64,000 nucleotides of DNA from the NCBI RefSeq assembly GCF_001591505.1, contig NZ_BCVA01000014.1, forward strand, positions 46,123 to 110,122. The letters are read 5' to 3'. The translations under genes were made by a program, and so were the position numbers. Within the stretch, counting starts at the first letter, position 1; every line of letters starts with the position of its first letter. This DNA comes from Neobacillus niacini NBRC 15566 (GTDB lineage: Bacteria > Bacillota > Bacilli > Bacillales > Cytobacillaceae). The notes below the pieces were generated by a model. The model was not told the DNA's origin and ran no database searches. It worked only from the letters and a program-made list of their open reading frames with translations. Below are positions 34,286-43,305 of the stretch, one piece after another.

Positions 34286-35578
34286 TTAAACCCATCCTCT
34301 GAATTGAGAGGCTTCTGCAACTTTTTTAATTCCAATCATATAAGCCGCTAAACGCATATCAACTTGATGGTTCTGGGCCAATTGATAAATGGTGTCAAAA
34401 GAACTAACCATTACCTTCTCAAGCTTTTCCATTACTTCTTCTTCAGTCCAATAGTAACCTTGATTGTTTTGCACCCACTCAAAGTAAGAAACGGTTACAC
34501 CGCCTGCACTCGCAAGAATATCAGGGACAAGAAGGATTTCACGTTCTGTTAAGATTTTTGTAGCTTCAAGAGTCGTTGGTCCGTTTGCCGCTTCTACGAC
34601 TATACTTGCTTTAATATTAGCAGCATTCTCTTCGGTAATTTGGTTCGAGATCGCTGCAGGTACTAAGATATCACAGTCTAATTCAAGTAATTCTTTATTG
34701 CTGATTGTATCATTAAAAAGCTGTGAAAATGTACCGAAGCTATCTCTTCTATCAAGTAAATAATTGATATCCAGTCCATCAGGATCATAAACTCCGCCAT
34801 ATACATCGGAAACAGCAACTACTTTCGCACCCGCGTCATGCATAAATTTAGCTAGGTAGCTGCCTGCGTTTCCAAAACCTTGGATCACCACACGAGCACC
34901 TAATAGCTCTTTTCCTATTTTTTTAACAGCTTCATTAATACAAATGGTAACACCACGTGCCGTTGCTGTTTCACGTCCATGTGATCCGCCTAATACAAGA
35001 GGTTTTCCAGTGATGAATCCTGGCGAGTCAAACTCACGCAAACGGCTGTACTCATCCATCATCCAAGCCATAATCTGTGAGTTGGTATAAACATCCGGAG
35101 CAGGGATATCTTTTGTTGGCCCAACAATCTGACTAATAGCACGAACATAGCCGCGGCTTAATCTCTCTAGTTCTCTGAAAGACATTTTTCTTGGGTCACA
35201 GATAATACCGCCTTTTCCACCGCCATAAGGAAGGTTCGTAATTCCACACTTTAAACTCATCCATATCGATAAGGCTTTTACCTCGGCTTCATCTACATCT
35301 GGATGGAAGCGAACACCGCCCTTTGTTGGACCAACTGCATCGTTATGCTGTGAACGGTACCCGGTAAAAACTTTTACCGTACCATCATCCATGCGTACTG
35401 GAATCCGCACCGTTAATAAACGAATAGGTTCTTTTAAGAGCTCGTACATTTGGGTATTATAGCCTAACTTAGTTAGCGCTTCCTGTATAACGGTTTGTGT
35501 TGCATAGTATAAGTTTAAAGATTCTTTTTCCTTTTGCGATTCTTTTGACATTTCATTTATCACTGTCTTAACAGACAT
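34286..35578 (-). CDS. rocG: NAD-specific glutamate dehydrogenase (RocG/GudB-type)
   Basis: Hexameric catabolic glutamate dehydrogenase of 430 aa, deaminating glutamate to 2-oxoglutarate. The glutamate-binding segment GGGKGGI with its catalytic Lys is near residue 118, and the Rossmann motif GFGNAGSYLA near 235. The length fits Bacillus RocG (about 424 aa). It is the last gene after rocA and rocD with a 41-base gap and AGAGGTG before the ATG, so it completes arginine to 2-oxoglutarate catabolism. The rocG name rests on this context; gudB is the alternative. Confidence 0.9.
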   Translation of the reverse strand: MSVKTVINEMSKESQKEKESLNLYYATQTVIQEALTKLGYNTQMYELLKEPIRLLTVRIPVRMDDGTVKVFTGYRSQHNDAVGPTKGGVRFHPDVDEAEVKALSIWMSLKCGITNLPYGGGKGGIICDPRKMSFRELERLSRGYVRAISQIVGPTKDIPAPDVYTNSQIMAWMMDEYSRLREFDSPGFITGKPLVLGGSHGRETATARGVTICINEAVKKIGKELLGARVVIQGFGNAGSYLAKFMHDAGAKVVAVSDVYGGVYDPDGLDINYLLDRRDSFGTFSQLFNDTISNKELLELDCDILVPAAISNQITEENAANIKASIVVEAANGPTTLEATKILTEREILLVPDILASAGGVTVSYFEWVQNNQGYYWTEEEVMEKLEKVMVSSFDTIYQLAQNHQVDMRLAAYMIGIKKVAEASQFRGWV

Positions 35579-35619
35579 GGCTAGACACCTCTTAGTTTAG
35601 TGGAATATGAAATTACTAT

Positions 35620-36822
35620 TTAAGCAAAAACTTTCGTAATCTTCTCAAATGCCCAATCGATTTCTTCCTTAGTGATTACCAGCGGTGGAGCAAAACGAAT
35701 AACGGTATCATGTGTTTCTTTACATAATAACCCCTCTTCCTTTAATTGCTCACAGTAAGGTCTTGCTTCTTCCGTAAGTTCCACACCAATAAATAAACCT
35801 CTGCCTCTTATATCTTTAATTACAGGATTATTGATTGTTTTTAATTGTTCTAAGAAATACTGTCCTAATTCAAGTGATCGTTCTGCTAATTTTTCTTCCT
35901 CAATTACTTGTAGGGCTGCAATTGACACCGCACAAGCAAGGGGATTTCCTCCGAAAGTGGAACCATGTGAACCTGGGTTAAATACACCTAATACATCTGA
36001 GTTTGCAACCACACATGAAATAGGGAATACTCCGCCGCCTAATGCTTTTCCTAAAATTAACATGTCTGGGTTCACTTCTTCCCATTCCGTAGCGAACATT
36101 TTTCCTGTACGTGCTAAACCAACTTGAATTTCATCGGCAATAAATAATACATTGTTTTCTTTACAAAGATCAGCTGCTGCTTTTAAGAATCCTTCAGGCG
36201 GCAGAATAATTCCTGCTTCACCTTGAATTGGTTCAATTAAGAATGCTGCTGTATTAGAAGTGATAGCTGCTTTTAATGCTTCAATATCTCCATATGGGAT
36301 AAGCTTAATGCCCGGAAGCATTGGACCAAATCCTCGCTTATATTCAGGGTCAGAGGATAAAGATACAGCACCCATTGTCCTGCCATGAAAGTTACCTGTA
36401 CAAGCAATAATTTCAGCTTGATTCTCTGCGATTCCTTTTACATCATAGCCCCAGCGGCGTGCTGCTTTAATAGCTGTTTCTACCGCTTCAGCACCTGTAT
36501 TCATAGGAAGTGCCATTTCTTTATTGGTTAATTTACAAATTTTCTCATACCACGGACCAAGCTGGTCATTATGAAAGGCACGTGAAGTTAACGTTACTTT
36601 GTCTGCTTGATCTTTTAAAGCTTGAATGATTTTAGGATGACGATGTCCTTGATTTACCGCCGAATAAGCACTCAGCATATCCATGTAGCGGTTTCCTTCT
36701 GGATTTTCCACCCATACTCCCTCTGCTTTCGAAACCACGATTGGCAGTGGATGGTAATTGTTGGCACCAAACTTTTGTGTTTTTTCGATAATTTCAGTTG
36801 TTTTATTTGTAGTAGTATTCAT
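35620..36822 (-). CDS. rocD: Ornithine aminotransferase
   Basis: A 400-aa class III, PLP-dependent ornithine delta-aminotransferase producing glutamate-5-semialdehyde. Signatures: [24 protein letters not shown] (in part), [11 protein letters not shown], the metal-free PLP site [14 protein letters not shown], and the Schiff-base Lys in [10 protein letters not shown]. It lies 12 bases after rocA. Together with rocA and glutamate dehydrogenase it converts ornithine to 2-oxoglutarate. Confidence 0.95.
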   Translation of the reverse strand: MNTTTNKTTEIIEKTQKFGANNYHPLPIVVSKAEGVWVENPEGNRYMDMLSAYSAVNQGHRHPKIIQALKDQADKVTLTSRAFHNDQLGPWYEKICKLTNKEMALPMNTGAEAVETAIKAARRWGYDVKGIAENQAEIIACTGNFHGRTMGAVSLSSDPEYKRGFGPMLPGIKLIPYGDIEALKAAITSNTAAFLIEPIQGEAGIILPPEGFLKAAADLCKENNVLFIADEIQVGLARTGKMFATEWEEVNPDMLILGKALGGGVFPISCVVANSDVLGVFNPGSHGSTFGGNPLACAVSIAALQVIEEEKLAERSLELGQYFLEQLKTINNPVIKDIRGRGLFIGVELTEEARPYCEQLKEEGLLCKETHDTVIRFAPPLVITKEEIDWAFEKITKVFA

Positions 36823-36834
36823 TTTATTTCCTCC

Positions 36835-38379
36835 TTATAGCGTTTCGGAAGTTGTTTTAGCTTGCATGTGAAGCAGTAAATACTCGGGACCGCCTGCTTT
36901 TGAATCTGTTCCTGACATGTTGAATCCTCCAAATGGCTGATAACCAACTATTGCACCTGTACACACGCGGTTAAAATATAGATTTCCTACGTGGAATTCT
37001 TCACGTGCACGTTCAATATGCTCGCGGTTGTTTGAAATTAAAGCTCCTGTTAGACCGTAATCTGTGTTGTTAGCGATTTTCATCATATGGTCAAAATCAC
37101 GAGCTTTGGAGAAAGCCAGAACTGGTCCAAAAATCTCCTCTTGCATAAGTCGCGCATTTTCATTTATATCAGCAAAGATTGTTGGCTGGATAAAGTAACC
37201 CTGTGAGTCATCGCCTTCTCCGCCAGTCATTAATCTTCCCTCTTGTTTACCCACTTCGATATAACTCATGATTTTCTTAAAAGATTTTTCATCAATCACT
37301 GGACCCATGTAATTAGATAAATCTTCTGGGTTACCAAGTGTCAGTGTTTTGGTTAAAGCCACAGCTTTTTCAAGCACTTCATCATAAACATCCTGATGAA
37401 CAACTGTACGAGAGCCAGCAGAACATTTTTGACCAGAGAAACCAAAAGCTGAATAAACGATACTTGCTGCAGCCAAATCTAAGTCAGCATCATTATCGAC
37501 AACAACTGTATCCTTTCCGCCCATTTCAGCGATAACGCGTTTGATCCAAATTTGTCCTGGGTGAACTTTTGCCGCTCGTTCATTGATTCTGCACCCTACT
37601 TCACGAGAGCCAGTGAAGGATACGAAACGAGTTTTTGGATGATCAACAAGATAATCTCCAATCTGCGCCCCGCTGCCTGGTACAAAGTTTAATACACCAT
37701 TTGGCAGACCAGCCTCATGCATTAGCTCTACAAACTTTGCAGCCACAATTGGTGTTGAGTTTGCAGGCTTTAAAAGCACCGTATTACCAGAGACAATTGC
37801 TGCAACCGTTGTTCCAGCCATAATCGCCAATGGGAAGTTAAATGGAGAAATAATAATCCCTACTCCAAGTGGAATGTAGTGATATTGATTGTATTCACCA
37901 TCGCGGCTTTGAACGGGAAAACCTTCTTTAATACGCAGCATTTGACGACCATAATATTCAATAAAATCAATTGCTTCAGCCGTATCCGCGTCTGCTTCCT
38001 TCCATGGCTTTCCAGCTTCTTTTACAAGGTAAGCAGAAAATTCATGTTTACGGCGGCGCAACATCGCTGCTGCACGGAATAGGATATTAGCACGGTGTTC
38101 AGGCTTCCACTTCTTCCAAGATTCAAATGCAGTTAATGCCGTTTGCATGGCCTTTTCAGCAAGTTCTTGGTCTGCCATGAACACACTTCCGATGACTTCT
38201 TCTTTATTTGCTGGATTAATAGATTGAATCTTTTTATCGGTAGTAATGGATTCCCCGCCAATCACAACGGGATATTCCTTTCCTAGCTGGGATTGAACAT
38301 ATGAAAGAGCTTGTTGAAATGCTTGTTTATTTGCTTCTTCTGTAAAATTAGTAAATGGTTCATGCGTATACGGTTTCAT
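36835..38379 (-). CDS. rocA: 1-pyrroline-5-carboxylate dehydrogenase
   Basis: A 514-aa aldehyde-dehydrogenase-family enzyme oxidising glutamate-5-semialdehyde/P5C to glutamate. The general base Glu is in VIAEMGGKD and the catalytic Cys in [10 protein letters not shown]. The ATG at 38379 ([12 protein letters not shown]) with AAGGGGGA upstream is preferred over the in-frame ATG at 38409, which lies at the expected transcription start. It is the first gene of the operon behind a near-perfect sigma-54 promoter. Confidence 0.95.
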   Translation of the reverse strand: MKPYTHEPFTNFTEEANKQAFQQALSYVQSQLGKEYPVVIGGESITTDKKIQSINPANKEEVIGSVFMADQELAEKAMQTALTAFESWKKWKPEHRANILFRAAAMLRRRKHEFSAYLVKEAGKPWKEADADTAEAIDFIEYYGRQMLRIKEGFPVQSRDGEYNQYHYIPLGVGIIISPFNFPLAIMAGTTVAAIVSGNTVLLKPANSTPIVAAKFVELMHEAGLPNGVLNFVPGSGAQIGDYLVDHPKTRFVSFTGSREVGCRINERAAKVHPGQIWIKRVIAEMGGKDTVVVDNDADLDLAAASIVYSAFGFSGQKCSAGSRTVVHQDVYDEVLEKAVALTKTLTLGNPEDLSNYMGPVIDEKSFKKIMSYIEVGKQEGRLMTGGEGDDSQGYFIQPTIFADINENARLMQEEIFGPVLAFSKARDFDHMMKIANNTDYGLTGALISNNREHIERAREEFHVGNLYFNRVCTGAIVGYQPFGGFNMSGTDSKAGGPEYLLLHMQAKTTSETL

Positions 38380-38417
38380 TCTTTTATCCCCCTTGTGGTT
38401 TGTACACAATATAATAA

Positions 38418-38433
38418 TGCAAGTATCGTGCCA
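38418..38433 (-). promoter_or_regulatory. Sigma-54 promoter of rocA-rocD-gdh
   Basis: Minus-strand TGGCACGATACTTGCA is an exact match to TGGCACGNNNNTTGCW. The -12 element is about 40 bp upstream of the chosen rocA start, which leaves room for a short leader. Confidence 0.9.
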
Positions 38434-38475
38434 AACATAAAATGCTATATTACTAAGGGATTTATATTATTAACT

Positions 38476-38532
38476 GCAAAATATTTTTGCGCCAAAATAT
38501 TTATTTTCTTGAAGCGCAAAATTATTTTGCGC
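38476..38532. promoter_or_regulatory. Two palindromic upstream activating sites, class B (RocR-type)
   Basis: GCAAAATATTTTTGC (38476-38490) and GCGCAAAATTATTTTGCGC (38514-38532), centres 40 bp apart (about four helical turns). They lie 45-100 bp upstream of the rocA sigma-54 promoter and just upstream of the divergent activator gene, so they may serve both activation and autoregulation. They differ from the class A GTAAAAT...TTTTAC sites. Confidence 0.75.
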
Positions 38533-38585
38533 TGTTTTGTATTTTCTGTTTTAATAGAAACATAAACAATAAGGGGACTGCTCTC

Positions 38586-40013
38586 ATGGAAAATACAAAA
38601 ATGACCATCGAATATTTACAGTTTCTTAACTCGATGTATAAAAGGATTCTAGACGAAGTCGATGTTGGGGTCCACGCAGTAGATGCCTCGGGAAATACGG
38701 TTATCTATAATCATAAAATGGCCCAAATTGAATCAATGGATATCCAAGATGTAATGAATAAAAATCTCCTAGATGTCTTTATGTTTAAAGAAGATCAATC
38801 TAGTACACTTGTAAAAGCGCTCCAAGATAAAAAAGAGACAAAGAACGTTAAACAAACCTATTTTAATAACAAAGGCCGAGAAATTACCACCAACAACAAT
38901 ACCATTCCAATTTACGAAAACGAAGAACTGTTGGGTGCAGTTGAAATCGCCAATGATGTCACAAAGCTTGAACGTTTAATAAAAGGAAATATCACACGTA
39001 AAGGTTCCACTAGATACACTTTTGATAGTATTACTGGAAACAGTACAGCGATAAAGGAAGTGATTGAGGGCGCAAAGCGTGCAGCACGGACCTCTTCTTA
39101 CGTCTTAATCGTAGGAGAAACGGGAACTGGAAAAGAGCTGTTTGCCCAAAGCATTCATAATGCCAGCAATCGATTTTCAGGTCCTTTCATTTCTCAAAAC
39201 TGTGCGGCATTGCCTGATAACTTAATAGAAAGTTTGCTATTTGGAACAAAGCGCGGTGCATTTACCGGGGCCATCGACCAGCCAGGATTATTTGAACAGG
39301 CTAATGGCGGAACGTTGTTACTGGATGAGATTAATTCTCTTAACCTAAATCTTCAGGCTAAACTACTTCGTGTACTTCAAGAAAAAACGATCCGACGGGT
39401 TGGGGATACAAAGGATACTCCCGTTGATGTCCGGGTAATCGCAAATATTAACGAAGATCCAATTGATGCGGTAACCAACAATCATATGCGTAAAGACTTG
39501 TATTATCGTCTTGGAGTCGTTACTGTCTTCATTCCCCCTTTAAGAGAACGTAAAGAGGATATCCCGCTGCTTGCCCAGCTCTTTATTAAGAAGTACAACG
39601 ATCACTTTCAAATGAATGTAAAAGGTTTATCAGAGGAGGTGATAGCTTCATTTTCTGAGTATGATTGGCATGGAAATGTTCGTGAACTAGAACACCTGAT
39701 TGAAGCGGCTATGAACATTATGATGGATGATGAAGAAATCATTGGGTACTCGCATCTACCCTATCAATACCGGAGTAAATTGCATGTAAAAGAAAGAAAC
39801 ACTCCTTCCGTCACCGTAGATATGTTTTTAAAAGAAGGGACAGATAGGATAGCGTCACTGAAGGATCAAATGGAATACTTTGAAAAGTCTTATATAGAAC
39901 ATGTCTGGAAAAATAATGATTACAACATTTCTAGAACTGCTGACGTACTAGGATTAAGCCGCCAAAGCCTTCAGTATCGAATGAAAAAACTAAACATTAA
40001 GAATGAGCAATAA
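38586..40013 (+). CDS. rocR: Sigma-54 enhancer-binding activator of arginine/ornithine catabolism
   Basis: A 475-aa activator with a PAS sensor (residues 15-125, ILDEVDVGVHAVDASGN), an AAA+ domain with GETGTGKE Walker A, the canonical sigma-54 loop GAFTGA, LLDEIN Walker B, and a C-terminal Fis HTH (NISRTADVLGLSRQSLQYRM). The start is ATG 38586 after AAGGGGA; upstream in-frame codons run through the regulatory palindromes. It is divergent from rocADG and homologous in layout to B. subtilis RocR, which responds to ornithine or citrulline. The name is given on this basis. Confidence 0.9.
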   Translation: MENTKMTIEYLQFLNSMYKRILDEVDVGVHAVDASGNTVIYNHKMAQIESMDIQDVMNKNLLDVFMFKEDQSSTLVKALQDKKETKNVKQTYFNNKGREITTNNNTIPIYENEELLGAVEIANDVTKLERLIKGNITRKGSTRYTFDSITGNSTAIKEVIEGAKRAARTSSYVLIVGETGTGKELFAQSIHNASNRFSGPFISQNCAALPDNLIESLLFGTKRGAFTGAIDQPGLFEQANGGTLLLDEINSLNLNLQAKLLRVLQEKTIRRVGDTKDTPVDVRVIANINEDPIDAVTNNHMRKDLYYRLGVVTVFIPPLRERKEDIPLLAQLFIKKYNDHFQMNVKGLSEEVIASFSEYDWHGNVRELEHLIEAAMNIMMDDEEIIGYSHLPYQYRSKLHVKERNTPSVTVDMFLKEGTDRIASLKDQMEYFEKSYIEHVWKNNDYNISRTADVLGLSRQSLQYRMKKLNIKNEQ

Positions 40014-40110
40014 GAACTGGTAAAATTGTCAGAAACTTTTCATAAAATTTGCAGGAAATTGTCGAGAAATAGAGGAATATATAAGTAGTACATAAAAAGG
40101 AGGAAAATAA

Positions 40111-40524
40111 ATGAAAAAGATTTTAACAATACTTTTTACTAGTTTGATTGTTTTCTTGATGTTTGTTGGTCCGGGAAATGTAGCTTTTGCACACGAGGGT
40201 GAGGAAGATTGTTTATGTAATTCCTTTACAGTTCTAGATGGTGCCGAAAAGAACAAAATTGTTGCAGAATTTTTAGCAAGTGACGAGTTTAAGACATTAA
40301 AATCAAATAACTTAGACAGCGGCTATAAATGGAATGGAATAAGTAAAGCAGAAGTTACCAAATTTATTAAGGACATACATTCTAATCCCAAAGATCCAGA
40401 TAGTCCAGTGGTTATTAATGCTGGTACTATAGGTGTTGCAGTTCCCTTTTTTACCAGTGATGGAAAGTTAGAAGTTTTCTTTTTTCTTAATGGGATACCT
40501 AGTGGAAGCCAGGTAATTGAATAA
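40111..40524 (+). CDS. Small secreted protein of unknown function
   Basis: A 137-aa protein with a clear Sec signal peptide (KKILTILFTSLIVFLMFV, cleavage probably after AFA near residue 27). The mature part begins with an acidic HEGEEDCLCNS stretch containing two cysteines (C-x-C), then a helical KNKIVAEFLASDEFKTL segment and a hydrophobic beta-rich end (INAGTIGVAVPFF; LEVFFFLNG). AAAGGAGG precedes the ATG. No family recognised with certainty; it could be the leader-like part of a secreted peptide or a cell-surface factor. Single gene with a terminator. Confidence 0.75.
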   Translation: MKKILTILFTSLIVFLMFVGPGNVAFAHEGEEDCLCNSFTVLDGAEKNKIVAEFLASDEFKTLKSNNLDSGYKWNGISKAEVTKFIKDIHSNPKDPDSPVVINAGTIGVAVPFFTSDGKLEVFFFLNGIPSGSQVIE

Positions 40525-40530
40525 TTGCTT

Positions 40531-40559
40531 AAAAAAAGCTGGCATCTGCCAGCTTTTTT
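40531..40559. terminator. Bidirectional terminator
   Basis: Stem AAAAAGCTGGC/GCCAGCTTTTT with loop ATCT between the convergent secreted-protein and DUF1292 genes; T-runs on both strands. Confidence 0.88.
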
Positions 40560-40563
40560 AACT

Positions 40564-40836
40564 CTACTCTTCTTCCTCATCCATAATCTCATCAAAAGCA
40601 GCAGAAACTTTATCAAATTCCTCATCACTCTCGATCGCTGTTAAATCTCCATCCTCGTCCACTTTTAAGAAGAAAATATCAATGTCCTCTTCTGTTTCTT
40701 CTTGAATATCTTCAACGAATCCTACTGCCACATAATTAGTACCTTCTATATTGATTGAAGCAAGTACTTCCACTTCCTGTTCTTGCTCTGTTTCATCACT
40801 GATTGTAAAAACCTCGCCTACTTCAATATTAGCCAT
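40564..40836 (-). CDS. DUF1292 protein (YrzB-like)
   Basis: A 90-aa, very acidic protein of the DUF1292 family found widely in Firmicutes. The conserved core is DIDIFFLKVDEDGDLTAIES (in part) in the middle, followed by an acidic tail DEIMDEEEE. Function of the family is unknown. AGGGAG lies upstream of the ATG. Single gene. Confidence 0.88.
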   Translation of the reverse strand: MANIEVGEVFTISDETEQEQEVEVLASINIEGTNYVAVGFVEDIQEETEEDIDIFFLKVDEDGDLTAIESDEEFDKVSAAFDEIMDEEEE

Positions 40837-40919
40837 GTTGTATTCTCCCTCTTATTTAGAATAAATATTTCATTCCATCAGTATCTCTAAAACATCTGGA
40901 AATAATCCTTAAAAATAAC

Positions 40920-41444
40920 TTATTTTTGCTCGATGACTTTAATAAATTCTCGCATATAATCCGGTAAATCTGGCGGGCGTCTGCTTGAAACTAAGTTTCC
41001 ATCAACCACAACCGGTTCATCATACCAAGTTGCACCAGCATTCTCCATATCATCCTTAATACCAGGAGTACTTGTTACCTTTTTACCCTGCAAAATTTTT
41101 GCAGAAATTAAAACCCAGCCAGCATGGCAGATTTGTCCAATCGGCTTTTGGTTTTCTTCGAAATGTTGAAGCAGTGAAAGTACTTCAGGAAAGCGGCGAA
41201 TCTTATCTGGCGCCCAGCCTCCTGGCACCAAGATGGCATCATAATCCTCCCCTTTAATATCACTAAAAGCGTAATCCGATTTAGCCGGCACACCATATTT
41301 TCCTATGTACTCATCCTCCGCCTTCTCACCTGCTAAGTGAACAACGGCTCCTTCTTCTCTTAATCTAAGAATAGGATACCATAATTCAAGATCTTCAAAA
41401 TCATGATGGACAAGACTTATTACCTTCTTACCTGTTAAACGCAT
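40920..41444 (-). CDS. DJ-1/PfpI family protein (type 1 glutamine amidotransferase-like)
   Basis: A 174-aa PfpI-family protein. The nucleophile elbow is QICHAGW (Cys about 104) with an acidic residue near 20 (DFEDLELWYP), the usual DJ-1/PfpI pair. The ATG at 41444 follows GGAGGAGGG; the upstream in-frame ATG at 41510 would add a hydrophobic stretch without a ribosome site. Relatives are general stress proteins, deglycases or chaperones (YraA/YfkM types); the exact activity is unknown. Confidence 0.9.
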   Translation of the reverse strand: MRLTGKKVISLVHHDFEDLELWYPILRLREEGAVVHLAGEKAEDEYIGKYGVPAKSDYAFSDIKGEDYDAILVPGGWAPDKIRRFPEVLSLLQHFEENQKPIGQICHAGWVLISAKILQGKKVTSTPGIKDDMENAGATWYDEPVVVDGNLVSSRRPPDLPDYMREFIKVIEQK

Positions 41445-41621
41445 GATGGTTCCCTCCTCCTTCTTGTTTATTATGACATAGAAAAAGCAAACCAACAAAA
41501 AAGACACCACTTTTAAAGGGTTCCATTTTATAAAATGAGATTCTCTTGGATTTTTATGATAAAACTTACTCCTGTTTTAATATGATGTCTTGTCCTTATT
41601 GAGTAGCATGTAAAGTAAAAT

Positions 41622-41811
41622 AATAAGCGGAAGTTTTCCGGTTAAATGCAGGATGCACCTCGTTTCGGGGGATTTAAGTGGAGATATTCCGTCTACGCAA
41701 AGCAATATCACCCATTTTCGATTTTTACGAGCCAATTGGCGGAATCTCTCCGTGTATTTAAGCCTATTTTAATAATAATTACGAAATAAGCGGAATTTTT
41801 CCGTCTATTTA
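41622..41811. repeat. Cluster of four RGYGGAR...YTCCG repeat units
   Basis: In a 487-bp gene-free stretch, four related units of about 25 bp occur with cores at 41627 (AGCGGAAGTTTTCCG), 41678 (AGTGGAGATATTCCG), 41739 (GGCGGAATCTCTCCG) and 41790 (AGCGGAATTTTTCCG). Intervals are 51, 61 and 51 bp. Each unit is a small inverted repeat, and units B and D share a trailing GTCTA. The rest of 41445-41863 shows no ORF or RNA gene that I can recognise. Confidence 0.65.
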
Positions 41812-41863
41812 TCGGCTCAGGTATTTATATACCCTGGTCCCCCAACAGAGAAACTTTATAAAT

Positions 41864-41892
41864 AAAAAAAGACGTATGCCAATTCATACGTC
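41864..41892 (-). terminator. Terminator of the feo operon
   Basis: Minus-strand stem GACGTATG/CATACGTC with loop AATTGG, followed by TTTTTTT; it follows the feoB membrane-part stop by 39 bases. Confidence 0.88.
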
Positions 41893-41931
41893 GTCAATTC
41901 TTAATAAGTAAGCACCCGAAAACCAAAACCC

Positions 41932-43305
41932 TTACAACCATCCAAAAAATCTAACAGTTTGAGTAATAATAAGTGGAACAAGAATCGCAATTACCGTTGG
42001 AATTAAAAAGGCCAGGAAGGTCCATTTCTTACTTTTTGTTTCTTTATAAATATTTAGAAGCGTTGTTCCGCACGGATAATGAAGCAGTGAAAATAACATC
42101 ATGTTTAGGGCTGTGAGCCACGTCCAGCCATGATCGAGAAAGATTTGCTTTAAATCGACCAAGCTATCCACCTCTGTTAACGATCCTGTTGAGAGATACC
42201 CCATTAACAGAATGGGAAGAACAATTTCATTCGCTGGCAAGCCTAAAATAAACGCCATCATAATATAACCATCGAGACCTAGTAGTTTTCCAAATGGATC
42301 TAAGAACTCAACTGCATACATCAGAATACTGGTATCACCAATAAAAATGTTAGCAAACACCCATGTTAAAATCGCCGCCGGTGCTGCAACTTTCACCGCA
42401 CGCATTAACACCGACCAGGATCTTGTTAAGGATGAGCGAACAACAGTGTCAAAAATTTTAGGTTTCCTGTATGGCGGAAGTTCTAACGTGTAGTGTGTTG
42501 GAATTCCTTTTAATGCAGTCTTTGATAAGACCCAGGAGACAAAGAAGGTAACAATAATACCAAACATGACGATCCCGACAATCACTCCGGTTGTGACGAG
42601 TGATTTAAGTCCGCCTGTAAAATTTGCAGCCATAAATAATGAGGCTAATACAATTAACGTTCCCCAACGCCCATTACATGGCACAAAATTATTGGTCAAT
42701 ATCGCAAGCATTCGTTCTCTAGGTGACTCGATAATCCTTGTCGAAATCACCGCAGCGGCATTGCAGCCAAAACCCATAGCCATCGTTAAGGATTGCTTAC
42801 CGTGAGCACCTACTCTTTTAAACAGGCGGTCCATATTAAAAGCAACACGCGGGAGGTATCCATAGTTCTCTAAGAGTGCAAAGGTTGGAAAAAAAATTGC
42901 CATTGGAGGAAGCATGACGCTAATAACCCACGTTGTACCGCGGTATAAACCGAGAACAAGAACCCCATGTACCCAGTCAGGTGCTTTAATAAAAGTAAAA
43001 AATGCAGTTAAGTATTTCTCCATCGAACCAAAGAACTCTGCTAACATCGATGACGGAATATTTGCTCCAGCAATCGTCAAATAAAACAATACTCCCAACA
43101 TCGAAAGCATAATCGGAAATCCAAAAATCGGCGAAGTAAATATCGCATCCAGCTTTTCGGTCCTTGTGTCTCTTTTCGACTTTGTATATTTAATACCTTC
43201 TGAACAAAGGCGATGACTTCGTTCATAGAGCTGTTGAACAATATCATCCCTCAGCTTGGCTGTTGAAAGCTGCTGTGCTTCTGTATAAAGCTGTTGAATA
43301 CTCAT
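41932..43305 (-). CDS. feoB: FeoB membrane domain as separate protein
   Basis: A 457-aa polytopic membrane protein equal to the C-terminal transport part of the ferrous iron transporter FeoB, with nucleoside-recognition/Gate repeats. The signature MGFGCNAAAVISTRIIESPRER and NNFVPCNGRWGTLIVLAS (in part) match the conserved FeoB Cys-containing core. The start overlaps the stop of the GTPase gene by four bases (ATGA), so the two halves are coupled and the split looks natural rather than a frameshift. Imports Fe(II) across the membrane with the GTPase and FeoA. Confidence 0.9.
   Translation of the reverse strand: MSIQQLYTEAQQLSTAKLRDDIVQQLYERSHRLCSEGIKYTKSKRDTRTEKLDAIFTSPIFGFPIMLSMLGVLFYLTIAGANIPSSMLAEFFGSMEKYLTAFFTFIKAPDWVHGVLVLGLYRGTTWVISVMLPPMAIFFPTFALLENYGYLPRVAFNMDRLFKRVGAHGKQSLTMAMGFGCNAAAVISTRIIESPRERMLAILTNNFVPCNGRWGTLIVLASLFMAANFTGGLKSLVTTGVIVGIVMFGIIVTFFVSWVLSKTALKGIPTHYTLELPPYRKPKIFDTVVRSSLTRSWSVLMRAVKVAAPAAILTWVFANIFIGDTSILMYAVEFLDPFGKLLGLDGYIMMAFILGLPANEIVLPILLMGYLSTGSLTEVDSLVDLKQIFLDHGWTWLTALNMMLFSLLHYPCGTTLLNIYKETKSKKWTFLAFLIPTVIAILVPLIITQTVRFFGWL

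Noticed and set aside
41445..41863. CRISPR array or mobile element
   Set aside because: Repeats are divergent, only four, with unequal intervals and non-unique spacers; there are no cas or transposase genes and no flanking direct repeats.
43302..43305. feoB split as frameshift or sequencing error
   Set aside because: The junction is an exact ATGA overlap with a new start codon, both halves are complete domains, and the same split is known in other Firmicutes.
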